Translations under genes and position numbers: made by a program | Notes under the pieces: model-generated | Told to the model about the DNA's origin: nothing | Databases searched by the model: none | What the model saw: only the letters and a program-made list of their open reading frames with translations | Part shown: piece by piece, positions 52,849 to 64,000 of the stretch | Numbering within the stretch: the first letter of the stretch is position 1 | Layout: every line of letters starts with the position of its first letter | Origin: Rhodobium gokarnense | GTDB taxonomy: Bacteria > Pseudomonadota > Alphaproteobacteria > Rhizobiales > Rhodobiaceae | Assembly: GCF_025961475.1 (NCBI RefSeq) | Contig: NZ_JAOQNS010000006.1 | Coordinates: 248,001-312,000, forward strand | DNA: 64,000 bases | Direction of reading: 5' to 3'

Positions 52849-54879
52849 ATGCCTGACCTCTTTCTGGAACTCTTCAGCGAAGAAATCCCCGCGCGCATGC
52901 AGCGCCGGGCCGGCGAGGATCTGAAGAAGCTGGTGACCGACGGTCTGGTGGACGCGGGCCTGCCGTATGAGGGCGCCAAGGCCTTCGCCACCCCGCGCCG
53001 GCTGGCGCTGCACGTTGCCGGCGTGCCGGTGCGCTCGCCGGACGTCAAGGAAGAGCGCAAGGGCCCGCGCGTCGGCGCCCCGGAAAAGGCGCTGGCAGGG
53101 TTCCTGCGCGCCGCCGGTCTCGACAGCGTCGACCAGGCGGAGATCGTCTCCGACCCCAAGAAGGGCGATTTTTACGTCGCCCGCATCGAAAAGCCGGGCC
53201 GCGAGGCAACCGAGATCGTCGCCGAACTGGTCGCCGACACCATCCGCAAATTCCCCTGGCCGAAATCCATGCGCTGGGGCGAGGGGAGCCTTCGCTGGGT
53301 GCGCCCGCTGCACTCGATCCTGTGCACCTTCGGCGCGGAGACCGAGGACCCGGACGTCATCGCCGTCGAGGTCGACGGCATCCCGTCGGGCGACGTCACC
53401 TATGGCCATCGCTTCCTGGCGCCCGGTCCGATCCGCGTGAAGCGCCTCGACGACTATATGACGTCGCTGGAAAAGGCGAAGGTCGTGCTCGATGCCGACC
53501 GCCGCAAGGACATCATCCGCACCGACGCCGACAACGCCGCCCACGCCATCGGCCTTGAGGTCGTCACCGACGAAAAGCTCCTGGACGAGGCGTCGGGCCT
53601 CGTCGAATGGCCCGTCGTGCTGGTCGGCAGTTTCGACGAGCGGTTCCTAGATATGCCCGACGAGGTCATCCGCACCTCGATCCGCGAGCACCAGAAGTGC
53701 TTCGTGCTCTCCGATCCGAAGACCGGAAAACTCGCCAACCGCTTCGTGCTGGTCTCCAACCTGGAGGCCAGCGACGGCGGTCTTGCGATCACGGCCGGCA
53801 ACGAGAAGGTCATTCGCGCGCGGCTGTCGGATGCCGACTTCTTCTGGCAGTCCGACCTGAAGACGCCGCTCGCCGACAACGTCGCAAAGCTCGACGACAT
53901 CGTCTTCCACGAAAAGCTCGGCAGCCAGGGCGAGCGCGTCAAGCGGCTGGAAACGCTGGCCGCTGCCATCGCCGAAAAGATCGGAGCCGACCCGGCAAAG
54001 GCGGCGCGCGCGGCCAAGCTCGCCAAGGCCGACCTCGTCTCGCACATGGTCTTCGAGTTCCCCGAGCTGCAGGGCCTGATGGGCAAGTACTACGCGGAAG
54101 CGCAGGGCGAGGATGCCGCCGTCGCCACTGCCATCGAGGATCACTACAAGCCGCAGGGGCCGTCGGATGACGTGCCGTCCGAGCCGGTCGCGATTGCCGT
54201 CGCCCTTGCCGACAAGCTCGACATGCTGACCGGGTTTTGGGCCATCGACGAAAAGCCCACCGGCTCCAAGGATCCGTTTGCGCTGAGGCGCGCGGCCCTC
54301 GGCGTTATTCGGATCATCCTGGAGAACGAGCTTCGCTTCCCGCTCGCCGCCGACCCGGACCTCCTCAACTTCTTCGCCGACCGTCTGAAGGTGCAGTTGC
54401 GGGAGGAGGGCGCCCGGCATGACCTCGTCGATGCGGTCTTCGCCCTCGACGACCAGGACGACCTCCTGATGGTCGTGCGCCGCATCGAGGCGCTGGGCAC
54501 ATTCCTCGACAGCGACGACGGCGCCAACCTCCTCGCCGGCTACAAGCGCGCGGTCAACATCCTGCGCGCGGAAGAAAAGAAGTCCGGCGAAACCTATTCC
54601 GGCCGCCCCGACCCGAACCTCCTGACCGAGCAGGCCGAAAAGGATCTTGCCGGCGCCATCGACATCGCCCGCACCGATGCGGCCAAAGCCATCGACGCCG
54701 AGGACTTCGCCGCCGCCATGGCCGCCTTGGCCACCCTGCGCGCGCCCGTCGACACCTTCTTCGACGACATCCTCGTAAACGCCGACGACCCGGCGCTACG
54801 GGAGAACCGCCTAAAGCTCCTCAACGAAATCCGCGAGGCGACGCTGGCGGTAGCGGATTTTTCGCGGATCGGATCCTGA
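52849..54879 (+). CDS. glyS: glycyl-tRNA synthetase beta chain
   Basis: The beta subunit contributes tRNA binding and the anticodon-binding domain to bacterial GlyRS. The 676-residue product shows [60 protein letters not shown] and [20 protein letters not shown], with the HD-like and C-terminal helical domains ([15 protein letters not shown]). ATG 52849 begins the conserved N-terminus. It is 115 bases after DUF2207. The catalytic partner glyQ lies 8.4 kb upstream, so balanced expression of the two subunits would need a long transcript or two promoters. Confidence 0.96.
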   Translation: MPDLFLELFSEEIPARMQRRAGEDLKKLVTDGLVDAGLPYEGAKAFATPRRLALHVAGVPVRSPDVKEERKGPRVGAPEKALAGFLRAAGLDSVDQAEIVSDPKKGDFYVARIEKPGREATEIVAELVADTIRKFPWPKSMRWGEGSLRWVRPLHSILCTFGAETEDPDVIAVEVDGIPSGDVTYGHRFLAPGPIRVKRLDDYMTSLEKAKVVLDADRRKDIIRTDADNAAHAIGLEVVTDEKLLDEASGLVEWPVVLVGSFDERFLDMPDEVIRTSIREHQKCFVLSDPKTGKLANRFVLVSNLEASDGGLAITAGNEKVIRARLSDADFFWQSDLKTPLADNVAKLDDIVFHEKLGSQGERVKRLETLAAAIAEKIGADPAKAARAAKLAKADLVSHMVFEFPELQGLMGKYYAEAQGEDAAVATAIEDHYKPQGPSDDVPSEPVAIAVALADKLDMLTGFWAIDEKPTGSKDPFALRRAALGVIRIILENELRFPLAADPDLLNFFADRLKVQLREEGARHDLVDAVFALDDQDDLLMVVRRIEALGTFLDSDDGANLLAGYKRAVNILRAEEKKSGETYSGRPDPNLLTEQAEKDLAGAIDIARTDAAKAIDAEDFAAAMAALATLRAPVDTFFDDILVNADDPALRENRLKLLNEIREATLAVADFSRIGS

Positions 54880-54903
54880 TCGCTCCCGCCCGCCCAACAC
54901 TCC

Positions 54904-55074
54904 GTCGTCATCCCGGCCCCCGAGCCGGGATCCATTGCCCCTGTCCAAACGGTATGCCAGTCGTAGATTGATTCGGCATGTGCGCCGATAGGAGTCCGAG
55001 CGCATTCGTGACAGGCTACCGCGCCGAAACAGGCAATGGATACCGGGTTTCCGCTTCGCTCCGCCCGGCACGAC
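54904..55074. repeat. ~170 bp palindromic element, family 2 copy A
   Basis: The ends GTCGTCATCCCGGC...GAGCCGGGATCCATTGCC (54904-54939) and GGCAATGGATACCGGGT...CCGCCCGGCACGAC (55032-55074) are inverted relatives. The same arrangement recurs at 56335-56506, with conserved arms and a more divergent middle. The element lies in the 330-base gap after glyS. Confidence 0.85.
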
Positions 55075-55209
55075 GGAAGAGGGAAAACACCCGCCTTTCG
55101 TCATCCAACCCCTCCGCCCCGCGGTGATTTGGGTGCCTTCACTTCCCGAAAGCCGGTTTTCGCTCATCACCCCATTGCCGTCATGCGAAACAGGCGGTAA
55201 CGCGGGGGC

Positions 55210-56181
55210 ATGACCAAGCCCGATGCGCCCCGGCGCACCCGCCTGTCGTTCGTCTACAGCAGCTTCGGTCCGCCCCTGTCGACCCTTCGCCTGGTCGAGA
55301 CCGGGGTGCCCGACCTGATGCCGGGACACCTGCGGGTGGCAATGACCTATGCGCCGGTGAACCCGTCCGACCTCATCCCGATAACGGGCGCCTACTCCCA
55401 TCGGATCGCGCTGCCGGCCGTCGCCGGCTATGAAGGGGTGGGCCGCGTGGTCGAGGCCTCGCCCGAGCTGTCCCATAGGGTCGGCCAGCGCGTGCTTCCG
55501 CTGCGCGGCGAGGGCACCTGGCAGACGCTCGTGGATTGTGCGGGGAGCGATGCCGTTGAGGTTCCGGGCGCCGTCCCGGACGCGGTCGCCGCGCGCGCGT
55601 ATATCAACCCGCTCGCCGCCTTCACCATGCTCCGGCTCTGGCCGGTGCGCGGCAGGTCTGTCCTGTTGAGCGGAGCGGGGTCGAGCTGCGCCGACTATCT
55701 CGGCCACTGGGCGCTCCGCCAAGGGGCCAAGAGCGCCATCGGCATCTACCGCTCAAAGAGCCGCGTGCCGCGGATGCGCGCCCTTGGCATCGAGCCTGTG
55801 TCGATGAAAGACGCCACGCGCATTGCCGAAGCGGCGGGGCCGGCCGACGTGACCTTCGATGCCCTCGGCGGCCCGGTTGCGTCGCGGATCCTGGGTCTGA
55901 TGCCGGAGGGGTCGAGCTTCGTCGGCTACGGCCTGTTGACCGGCGAGCCCGTCTCGCCGCCGGACGTGCCTCGCGCGTCCTTTTGCCGGTTCCACATGCG
56001 CGACCATCTCGCGCCGGGCGGGATGGCCAACGCCTTCGCCGGTATCTGGCCGCTACTCGCCGGTATGGAGTTGCCGCCGGCCCGCATCTTTCCCGCCCGG
56101 CAATGGCGAGAGGCAATCGCCGAGGCCGCGCGGCCCGGCGCGCCAAAACCGATCCTCGATTTTTCGCAGATCGAAGGTTGA
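55210..56181 (+). CDS. MDR-family zinc-free quinone/enoyl reductase
   Basis: The 323-residue protein follows the medium-chain dehydrogenase layout of the MECR/quinone oxidoreductase branch: MTYAPVNPSDLIPITGAYSH for substrate binding, PAVAGYEGVGRVVEASPELS, INPLAAFTMLRLWPVRGRSV and LLSGAGSSCADYLGHWALRQ in the nucleotide-binding region. The structural and catalytic zinc ligands of alcohol dehydrogenases are missing. It probably uses NADPH; the substrate is unknown. ATG 55210 follows a G-rich tract (55203-55207). The gene is enclosed between two copies of the family 2 repeat, with no neighbours in operon spacing. Confidence 0.83.
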   Translation: MTKPDAPRRTRLSFVYSSFGPPLSTLRLVETGVPDLMPGHLRVAMTYAPVNPSDLIPITGAYSHRIALPAVAGYEGVGRVVEASPELSHRVGQRVLPLRGEGTWQTLVDCAGSDAVEVPGAVPDAVAARAYINPLAAFTMLRLWPVRGRSVLLSGAGSSCADYLGHWALRQGAKSAIGIYRSKSRVPRMRALGIEPVSMKDATRIAEAAGPADVTFDALGGPVASRILGLMPEGSSFVGYGLLTGEPVSPPDVPRASFCRFHMRDHLAPGGMANAFAGIWPLLAGMELPPARIFPARQWREAIAEAARPGAPKPILDFSQIEG

Positions 56182-56334
56182 CGGGCCGGCTTTGCTCTGG
56201 CCGTCGGGGCGGGAGAACGAGCGGCCGACACGGGCGAAACCGGACGGATAGACAGCGTTGGCAAACGGGTGGGCACCGTCGACAAATGCGCGGGCAGGGG
56301 CAACAGACGACCGCTCCCGTCCACCAAACGCTCG

Positions 56335-56506
56335 GTCGTCATCCCGGCCTCCGAGCCGGGATCCAATGCCCCTCTCCACACGGTACGCCGGTCGTTGAGC
56401 GACCTCGGCTTTTGCGTTGATCGAAGGCCGAACGCGGCCGCACCGGGCTACGTCGCCGAGATGGGCAATGGATACCGGGTCTCCGCTGCGCTCCGCCCGG
56501 CATGAC
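56335..56506. repeat. ~170 bp palindromic element, family 2 copy B
   Basis: GTCGTCATCCCGGCCTCCGA (start) and CTCCGCCCGGCATGAC (end) match copy A in order and orientation, so the two are direct repeats of a palindromic unit about 1.4 kb apart. The remainder of the 511-base gap 56182-56692 contains the arsR operator near its end and nothing else recognised. Confidence 0.85.
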
Positions 56507-56664
56507 GGGTGTGGGGACCAGCGCTCTGCACCGCCGCGCTTGCCTCACGTGCGAATGGTCCGCTTCGGCCCTTCTATCCCTCAGTCGCTTGACCTCTCCA
56601 TCCCGCCATCCGGCCGTTTCCATCCTCTAACCGGCCTTTCCTCACTGAAAATCCCTATTGCATC

Positions 56665-56692
56665 ATTTCGATAATTCGACTATTCTCGAAAT
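56665..56692. promoter_or_regulatory. candidate ArsR operator
   Basis: ATTTCGA (56665-56671) and TCGAAAT (56686-56692) form an inverted repeat with a 14-base spacer that directly abuts the arsR ATG. This is a suitable position for autorepression by an ArsR dimer. Confidence 0.55.
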
Positions 56693-57025
56693 ATGGAAAA
56701 ACAAACGGCGCTGAACGCCCTGTCGGCTCTGGCCCAGGAAACGCGGATCGATGTGTACCGGCTGCTGGTGAAGGCCGGGCCGGAGGGGATGGCGGCAGGC
56801 GCGATTGCCGAGAAGCTCGGCGTCATGCCGAACACGCTGTCGTCCCATCTCGGCATCCTGTCGAATGCCGGGCTGGTCAAGGCGGAACGGGCGGGCAGGG
56901 TGATCCGCTACACGGCGGAACTGGACGCCATGCAGGGGCTGCTGGCCTATCTGATGCGCGACTGCTGCGGCGGCAACCCTCAAGTGTGCGGGCCGCTCGC
57001 CGGGCTGATCGAGGAGACGTGCTGA
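56693..57025 (+). CDS. arsR: ArsR-family arsenic-responsive repressor
   Basis: The 110-residue winged-helix repressor has ALAQETRIDVYRLLVKAGPE, the HTH AGAIAEKLGVMPNTLSSHLG and the wing RAGRVIRYTAELDAM. The classical ELCVCDL metal site is absent. Instead three cysteines lie near the C-terminus (C91, C92, C99, plus C110), resembling the arrangement described for Acidithiobacillus ArsR, which binds As(III) there. It should repress its own operon until arsenite binds. It is the first gene of arsR-arsC-aqp, with an inverted repeat just before the ATG. Confidence 0.9.
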   Translation: MEKQTALNALSALAQETRIDVYRLLVKAGPEGMAAGAIAEKLGVMPNTLSSHLGILSNAGLVKAERAGRVIRYTAELDAMQGLLAYLMRDCCGGNPQVCGPLAGLIEETC

Positions 57026-57133
57026 CGCGCGGCTCGCCTGAAAAACAAGAGAGCGTGCGGGCGAACCTTCGGTTCGGACCGCAAGACGCTGTGAACCGAC
57101 GCCATCAATCAACGCCAAGGGGGGGACCCGGAG

Positions 57134-57649
57134 ATGACGGAAAAAACCTACAACGTGCTGTTCCTGTGCACCGGCAATTCGGCGCGCTCGATCCTTGCCG
57201 AGGCAATCCTCGGCCGTGAGGGGGCGGGACGCTTCCGGGCCTTTTCCGCCGGCAGCCAGCCGAAGGGCGAGGTGCATACCTTCGCCATCGACCTCCTGAA
57301 AAAGCTCAATTACGAGACGGACGGCTTTTCGTCCAAGAGCTGGGACGTCTTTGCCGGCCCGGGCGCGCCGAAGATGGATTTCGTCTTCACCGTCTGCGAC
57401 AACGCCGCCTCGGAAGTCTGCCCGGTGTGGCCGGGCCAGCCGATGTCCGCCCATTGGGGCGTGCCCGATCCGGCCGCAGCCGAGGGCACGGAGGCGGAAC
57501 GGCGCTACGCCTTCGCCGATGCCTACCGGATGCTTTCCCACCGCATCTCGGTCTTCGTCAACCTGCCGATCACCAGCCTCGACAATCTCACCCTGAAGAA
57601 GAAGCTCGACGCCATCGGTGCGGCAAGCACCGAGACGGCCGAGGCCTGA
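57134..57649 (+). CDS. arsC: arsenate reductase, LMW-phosphatase type
   Basis: ArsC reduces As(V) to As(III) using the fold of low-molecular-weight tyrosine phosphatase. The 171-residue product has the P-loop CTGNSAR (C12 to R18) and the general-acid region HWGVPDPAA. Other redox cysteines (C97-type in [10 protein letters not shown]) may form the disulfide relay, with glutaredoxin or thioredoxin recycling. GGGGGGACC (57120-57128) lies upstream of ATG 57134, although the spacing is short. The aquaporin gene starts three bases after its stop. Confidence 0.93.
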   Translation: MTEKTYNVLFLCTGNSARSILAEAILGREGAGRFRAFSAGSQPKGEVHTFAIDLLKKLNYETDGFSSKSWDVFAGPGAPKMDFVFTVCDNAASEVCPVWPGQPMSAHWGVPDPAAAEGTEAERRYAFADAYRMLSHRISVFVNLPITSLDNLTLKKKLDAIGAASTETAEA

Positions 57650-57652
57650 GCC

Positions 57653-58348
57653 ATGGCGTTTTCGCAGCGACAGCGGCTTGCGGCGGAGTTTTTGGGGACG
57701 GCGTTCCTGCTTGCCACCGTCGTCGGCTCCGGCATCATGGCCGAGCGGCTCGCCGGCGGCAACGTTGCCGTGGCGCTCCTCGGCAACACCATCCCGACCG
57801 GCGCCATCCTCTTCGTCCTGATCACCATGCTGGGACCGATTTCGGGCGCCCATTTCAACCCGGCCGTCACCTTCGCCTTCCTCATACGCGGCGAGATCGC
57901 GAGCCGGGAAGCGGGGTTCTTCGTCGTTGCCCAGGTCGCCGGCGGCCTTGCCGGTGCGGCGGCCGCGCATTTCATGTTCGAGCTGCCGATCGTCCAGGTC
58001 TCCGCGCACTTTCGCACGGGGCCCGCCCAATGGGGCTCGGAGGCGATCGCCACCTTCGGCCTCGTCGCGACGATCCTGGCGACGGTTCGGTTCCGCCCCA
58101 CCGCCGTGCCCGCCGCCGTCGGGCTCTACATCACCGCGGCCTACTGGTTCACGGCCTCCACGTCCTTCGCCAACCCGGCGGTGACGGTGGCGCGCTCTTT
58201 CACCGACACCTTTTCCGGCATCGCCCCGGAGCACATGCCGGCCTTCATCCTCGCCCAGTTCGTCGGCGCCGGCCTTGCCGTGCCGCTGTTCGGATGGCTG
58301 CTGTCGGAGGAAAAACAGCAAGAATTCGCAGAGGAACCGGCGGAGTAA
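57653..58348 (+). CDS. aqpS: aquaglyceroporin-family channel, likely arsenite efflux (AqpS-like)
   Basis: The 231-residue channel has six membrane helices and both NPA boxes: GAHFNPAVTFAFLIRG (first) and TSFANPAVTVARSFTDTF (second, with the selectivity arginine after NPAVTVA). In Sinorhizobium meliloti, AqpS in an ars operon releases arsenite downhill, and the context here is the same: arsR-arsC-aqp with three bases between arsC and aqp. No ArsB or Acr3 pump is present in the window, so this channel would be the only arsenite exit here. The symbol is assigned by context. Confidence 0.88.
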   Translation: MAFSQRQRLAAEFLGTAFLLATVVGSGIMAERLAGGNVAVALLGNTIPTGAILFVLITMLGPISGAHFNPAVTFAFLIRGEIASREAGFFVVAQVAGGLAGAAAAHFMFELPIVQVSAHFRTGPAQWGSEAIATFGLVATILATVRFRPTAVPAAVGLYITAAYWFTASTSFANPAVTVARSFTDTFSGIAPEHMPAFILAQFVGAGLAVPLFGWLLSEEKQQEFAEEPAE

Positions 58349-58351
58349 CCG

Positions 58352-59242
58352 TCAGTCGGCAGGCGCAAGTTTCGTCGGCGCCACCCACCATTCGGGGTGT
58401 GCCGACGTGATCGCCGCCGCCGCCCGCGCTGCCGCATCGGCGCTGTCGTAAAGCCCGAAGACGGTCGCGCCCGAGCCCGACATGCGTGTCAGGAGCGGTC
58501 CCGTACCGCTGACGGTACGAAGCGCATCGGCAATGGCAGGCGCGAGCGTCGCTGCCGTTGCCTCAAGGTCGTTGCGGCAGGTGGCAATGAAGGCAACGAG
58601 CGCGTCGCGGCCGGAAAGGTCCGGCACGGCGCCGATCCCCGCATTTTCGCGCTTTGCCAGCGCCTTGAAGACGGCGGGCGTCGACACGCTCACCCCCGGA
58701 TTGACGAGAACCGCATCGCAGCCGCCAAAGGCGGCCAGCGGATCGAGGTCCGTGCCGATGCCGGTTGCCCTCAGCGGCCGTCCGACGACGCACATCGGCA
58801 CGTCGGCGCCAAGCGGGGCCGAGAGATCGGCAAGCGCCTCAAGAGAAAAGTCCAGGCCCCACAGCCGGTTGAGGGCGCGCAGGGTCGCCGCCGCATCGGC
58901 CGAGCCGCCGCCGATCCCGGACGCGACCGGCAGGTTCTTTTCAAGGGAAAGCCGTACCGGCGGCACCAGCTTGCCGTGCTCGGCGGCAGCCGCCCGAAGC
59001 GCCTTTGCCGCGGCGAGCACCAGATTGTCGCCCGCGCCGGAAAGCCCCTTGGCAAAGGGGCCGGTGATTTCCAGCGTGATCCCGGCACCCGTCGGCGCGG
59101 CCTCCACGTTCAGCCGGTCGCCGATATCGGCGAAGGCAACGAGCGTGTCCAGGAGATGATAGCCGTCCGCGCGCCGTCCGGTGACGTGGAGCGCAAGGTT
59201 GATCTTGGCGGGCGCCGCTTCGGCGATCATGGCAATCAGCAT
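58352..59242 (-). CDS. ispE: 4-diphosphocytidyl-2-C-methyl-D-erythritol kinase
   Basis: IspE phosphorylates CDP-ME in the MEP isoprenoid pathway. The 296-residue GHMP kinase has APAKINLALHVTGRRADGYH at the N-terminus, the ATP loop LPVASGIGGGSADAAAT (104-120) and TRMSGSGATVFGLYDSADAA near the end. ATG 59242 is taken; ATG 59230 is equally plausible. It converges with the aquaporin gene, separated by three bases, and lies 81 bases downstream of the TPR gene on the same strand, a pairing seen in other Hyphomicrobiales. Confidence 0.95.
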   Translation of the reverse strand: MLIAMIAEAAPAKINLALHVTGRRADGYHLLDTLVAFADIGDRLNVEAAPTGAGITLEITGPFAKGLSGAGDNLVLAAAKALRAAAAEHGKLVPPVRLSLEKNLPVASGIGGGSADAAATLRALNRLWGLDFSLEALADLSAPLGADVPMCVVGRPLRATGIGTDLDPLAAFGGCDAVLVNPGVSVSTPAVFKALAKRENAGIGAVPDLSGRDALVAFIATCRNDLEATAATLAPAIADALRTVSGTGPLLTRMSGSGATVFGLYDSADAAARAAAAITSAHPEWWVAPTKLAPAD

Positions 59243-59323
59243 CGACAGGAAAAGGGGAGGGCCAATAGACCGGCCCGTCGCCCACCCGTCAATGCGACCC
59301 GTGGGATCAGTGCGACCGGTCGA

Positions 59324-61120
59324 TCAGCCGTCCTTGTCCTGCTTGCCGGCCTCTTTCGTCGGGTTCTTGGCGACCGGGATCTTGCCGTCGCTGTTGAGGC
59401 CGTCGGCGAGCTTCCTCTTGATCTGGTCAAGGGTCTCCGGCGTCGGGTCGAGGTCGCGGGCGTGGCTCCACTGGAACTGCGCCTCGAGCTTCCTGCCGAC
59501 CATCCAGTAGGCATCGCCGAGATGGTCGTTGATGATCGGGTCGACGGCGCGAAGCTCCACCGCCCGCTCCAGATGGCGCACCGCCTCGTCGTAATTGCCG
59601 AGCCGGTAATAGGCCCAGCCGAGGCTGTCGACGATGTAGCCGTCGTTCGGCCTCAACTCCACGGCCTTGCGGATCATCTCCATCGCGCGGTCGAGGTGGA
59701 TGCCCTGGTCGATCCAGGAGTAGCCGAGATAGTTGAGGGCATCCGGCTCGTTGGGTGACAGGTCCAGCGCCTTCATCAGGTCGGACTCCGCCTTCGCCCA
59801 GAGCTTCGACTGCTCGTAGCAGATGGCCCGGTAGTAGAACATCGCCCAGTGCTCTTTGCCGGGCTTGGCGATGGTGTCGATGCCGCGGCTGTAGATATCG
59901 GCGGCTTCCAGGAACAGCTTGCGGCGCCTCAGCACATTGCCGAGGGCGCGGACGGCATCGAGGTCCGACGGATCGTCGTCGACCAGCTTGATGAGATGCG
60001 CCCGCGCCTCGTCGACCTTGTCGAGGGCCGAGTAGTTGAGGCCGACCTGGATTTCCGCGCCGCGCTTTAGCGGCGAGTCCGGATCGATGGTGAGATAGGT
60101 CTCGATCGCCTGCTCGTAGCGCTTCTGGCGCTCGTAGAGCGTTGCCAGCGCGACCGTGGCGAGCTCGGCCTTCGGGTCCATGTATTTGGCGAGCTGCAGA
60201 TAGACGATGGCAAGGTCGAGGAAGCCATCCCGCCCGATCGCAGAGCCGAGCCAGTAGAGCACCTCGCCGCCGCCGGCCTGCACGTCGCGGATGACGGGTG
60301 CCGGCTGCTTGCCGCTTTCGGCGATCTCCAGGGTGCGGGTCAGGAGCGGATGGCTCGGTACCGTCCGTTCGAAATCGGCGACCACCTTCTTGGCGTCGTC
60401 GAGCCGGCCGACCCGGATCAGGCTGCGCACATAGGCATCGACGATGCGAAGCGCCGTCGGGTCGTTCTCATAGGCGACCTTGATGCGCTTGACCGCCTCG
60501 TCCTTGCGCCCCGCAAGGCCGGCGATCAGCCCGGAATGGTACTGGGCGAACACGGCGGTGCTGCGGTCCTTGCCGTAGTCGTCGAGGAAGGCGATGGCGC
60601 CGTTGGTGTCGCCGGCGCCCTGCATCGCCCAGGCGGTCAGCAGCGCGGAGGAGAGTTCGGCCAGCGGACCCTGCTCGGCGATCGCCTCATAGTGCTTGCG
60701 CGCCTTGTCGAAGGAGCGCTCCTTGTGCGCCTTGATGCCGAGGACGAGCTGCGCCATCCGGTTGTTCTTGTCGATGGTCACGAGACGATCGGCGATCTCG
60801 GCCGCTTCCCCCACCTCGCCGGCGGACAGGAGCAGCTCGAAGGTGCGGTCGAGGAACTCCTTGTTGTCCGGGTCGCCGGCCAGCGCCTCGCGATAGAACT
60901 CGATCGCCTTGTCGACGTCGCGGATCTGCTCGGCGTGCCGTGCCGCCAGATAGCTGCCGGAGAGCGATGGCGGATAGGTCTCGAGCAGGAAGCTCGGCAT
61001 CGTCTGGGCGCTGGCCGCGGCCGGGCCGTGAAGGATCGTGCCGGCGAGCGCCGCAGCGGTCAGGAGTGCCGCCGCAAGGCGCGGCAGATGCGGCAGGGTC
61101 GGGCGGTCGAACAATGTCAT
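59324..61120 (-). CDS. large exported TPR-repeat protein
   Basis: The 598-residue protein begins with a signal peptide (LPRLAAALLTAAALAGTILH, cleavage near ASA-QTM) and then carries TPR-type repeats along its whole length, e.g. DVDKAIEFYREALAGDPDNK and YEQAIETYLTIDPDSPLKRG. The last units are the best conserved: SDLMKALDLSPNEPDALNYL, EMIRKAVELRPNDGYIVDSL and VRHLERAVELRAVDPIINDH. It acts as a periplasmic or outer-membrane scaffold, but partners are unknown. The start MTLFDRP at 61120 gives the signal peptide; the frame stays open to 61312. ispE follows. Confidence 0.86.
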   Translation of the reverse strand: MTLFDRPTLPHLPRLAAALLTAAALAGTILHGPAAASAQTMPSFLLETYPPSLSGSYLAARHAEQIRDVDKAIEFYREALAGDPDNKEFLDRTFELLLSAGEVGEAAEIADRLVTIDKNNRMAQLVLGIKAHKERSFDKARKHYEAIAEQGPLAELSSALLTAWAMQGAGDTNGAIAFLDDYGKDRSTAVFAQYHSGLIAGLAGRKDEAVKRIKVAYENDPTALRIVDAYVRSLIRVGRLDDAKKVVADFERTVPSHPLLTRTLEIAESGKQPAPVIRDVQAGGGEVLYWLGSAIGRDGFLDLAIVYLQLAKYMDPKAELATVALATLYERQKRYEQAIETYLTIDPDSPLKRGAEIQVGLNYSALDKVDEARAHLIKLVDDDPSDLDAVRALGNVLRRRKLFLEAADIYSRGIDTIAKPGKEHWAMFYYRAICYEQSKLWAKAESDLMKALDLSPNEPDALNYLGYSWIDQGIHLDRAMEMIRKAVELRPNDGYIVDSLGWAYYRLGNYDEAVRHLERAVELRAVDPIINDHLGDAYWMVGRKLEAQFQWSHARDLDPTPETLDQIKRKLADGLNSDGKIPVAKNPTKEAGKQDKDG

Positions 61121-61762
61121 GGGCGTGTCGCTGCTGAGTTCTGCTGCTGAGGTCTGTCGGGCCGGCAAGGCACTGCTCCGGCCGGCAGAATCTGGTCGCC
61201 CGCAAGAATGGCCGTTTTGCCAACGTCCTGCAAGGCACGGGACCCGCCTTGCCGGTTTTGCCGCCGAACGGGGAAAAACGGCGGAATCCGGCAAAGGCGG
61301 AGCGGTCGTCATCGGCTCCCCGGGCGCCGGTTTGCGGCCGGAATGTGCCCCGGCGACCTCCCCGGAATGTCGAATGACGAAAACCTGTCACATCAATCGT
61401 CGAGATTGTCGGCAAAATCATGTAACAAAACCGTGCACGCCGAAGAGCGTGTATCGCCGCGTTAGCGGCAGATGCCGGCGGAACGCGAAAGGGGAGGAGC
61501 GCGTAAGCTGCCGGACGGGGACGCGGAAGCGCAAGAACGGGGAAAAGACGGCAGATATCAGCCGCTGAATCCCGTGTCCAGAGGGCACGCGCCAATCCGC
61601 CCGCGGTAATTTGATGCTATGCGGATAAGTCACCTTGCGGTGTGCGTTTATTGGGTGCATTGCGACCGGGTGATTTGCCACTCAGACCATGAAACCGGAC
61701 CGGCAGGGAAACCCGACCCTGCCCCCTCCCAACCGGTTGACTGCAAAAAGGAAGGACGCGTC
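61121..61762. other. 642-base divergent region before ppdK
   Basis: This gap holds the start regions of the minus-strand TPR gene and the plus-strand ppdK. No complete gene or repeat copy is seen, and no convincing -35/-10 pair. A nested hairpin lies at 61693-61738, and AAGGAAGGA at 61748-61756 is the ppdK ribosome binding site. Confidence 0.5.
61693..61738 (+). promoter_or_regulatory. nested hairpin in the ppdK leader
   Basis: The inner stem GGCAGGG (61702-61708)/CCCTGCC (61717-61723) is enclosed by AACCGG (61693-61698)/CCGGTT (61733-61738). It ends 24 bases before ATG 61763. It has no U-tract. Function unknown; a leader structure is likely. Confidence 0.45.

Positions 61763-64000
<2,238 letters not shown>

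Overview
The window is GC-rich and densely coded. It reads as a chromosomal segment of an alphaproteobacterium, most likely of the order Hyphomicrobiales (Rhizobiales). Evidence for this is the cell-cycle methyltransferase CcrM, a GapR/DUF2312 nucleoid protein, a DUF1036 gene coupled to pyruvate kinase, the mutY-DUF721-dsbA-smc block, an F0 ATP synthase operon (atpI-B-E-F'-F) separate from F1, the cysteine-free L36 protein, a gcv operon with split P-protein, and a LexA-type direct repeat (GAAC-N7-GAAC). No genus can be named from the sequence alone. No tRNA, rRNA, CRISPR array, transposase or phage gene was seen.

Layout. 0-5.3 kb: glycine cleavage operon gcvT-gcvH-gcvPA-gcvPB behind a tandem glycine riboswitch. 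5.4-8.5 kb: type I secretion ABC transporter and HlyD adaptor. 8.5-10.7 kb: rpmJ, a secreted TPR protein and an alpha/beta hydrolase. 10.9-18.5 kb: metabolic and transport genes (pyk, EamA and MFS transporters, N-formylglutamate amidohydrolase, AMP nucleosidase) plus DUF1244 and GapR. 18.7-26 kb: DNA maintenance (ccrM, mutY, a DUF721/DciA-like gene, dsbA-like, smc). 26.2-28.8 kb: F0 ATP synthase operon. 28.9-34 kb: RNase HII, an apparently SOS-controlled radical SAM gene, glycosyltransferase, MarR/GNAT pair, moaB. 34-42.9 kb: two unrelated sulfotransferases, a ceramidase-like membrane protein, NADP malic enzyme with a coupled unknown gene, a flavodoxin, an S49 protease with a small membrane partner.

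43.5-54.9 kb: glyQ and glyS lie about 8.4 kb apart. Between them are three tandem, mutually similar membrane proteins of unknown function, an SDR-DoxX/DUF2269 pair, a dual CDGSH protein, LemA and a short/long tandem of DUF2207 proteins. This is the least explained part of the window. 54.9-56.7 kb: a zinc-free MDR oxidoreductase flanked by two copies of a ~170 bp palindromic element. 56.7-58.3 kb: a compact arsR-arsC-aquaporin operon. 58.4-64 kb: ispE, a large TPR protein, and pyruvate phosphate dikinase running off the end.

Several genes tie together in C1/C3 metabolism: glycine cleavage, pyruvate kinase, malic enzyme and PPDK all bear on the pyruvate/PEP/malate node and one-carbon supply. 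Small palindromic intergenic repeats of at least three types occur, one of them inside the gcv operon. All domain and family calls come from recognised motifs and gene order; no database search was run.
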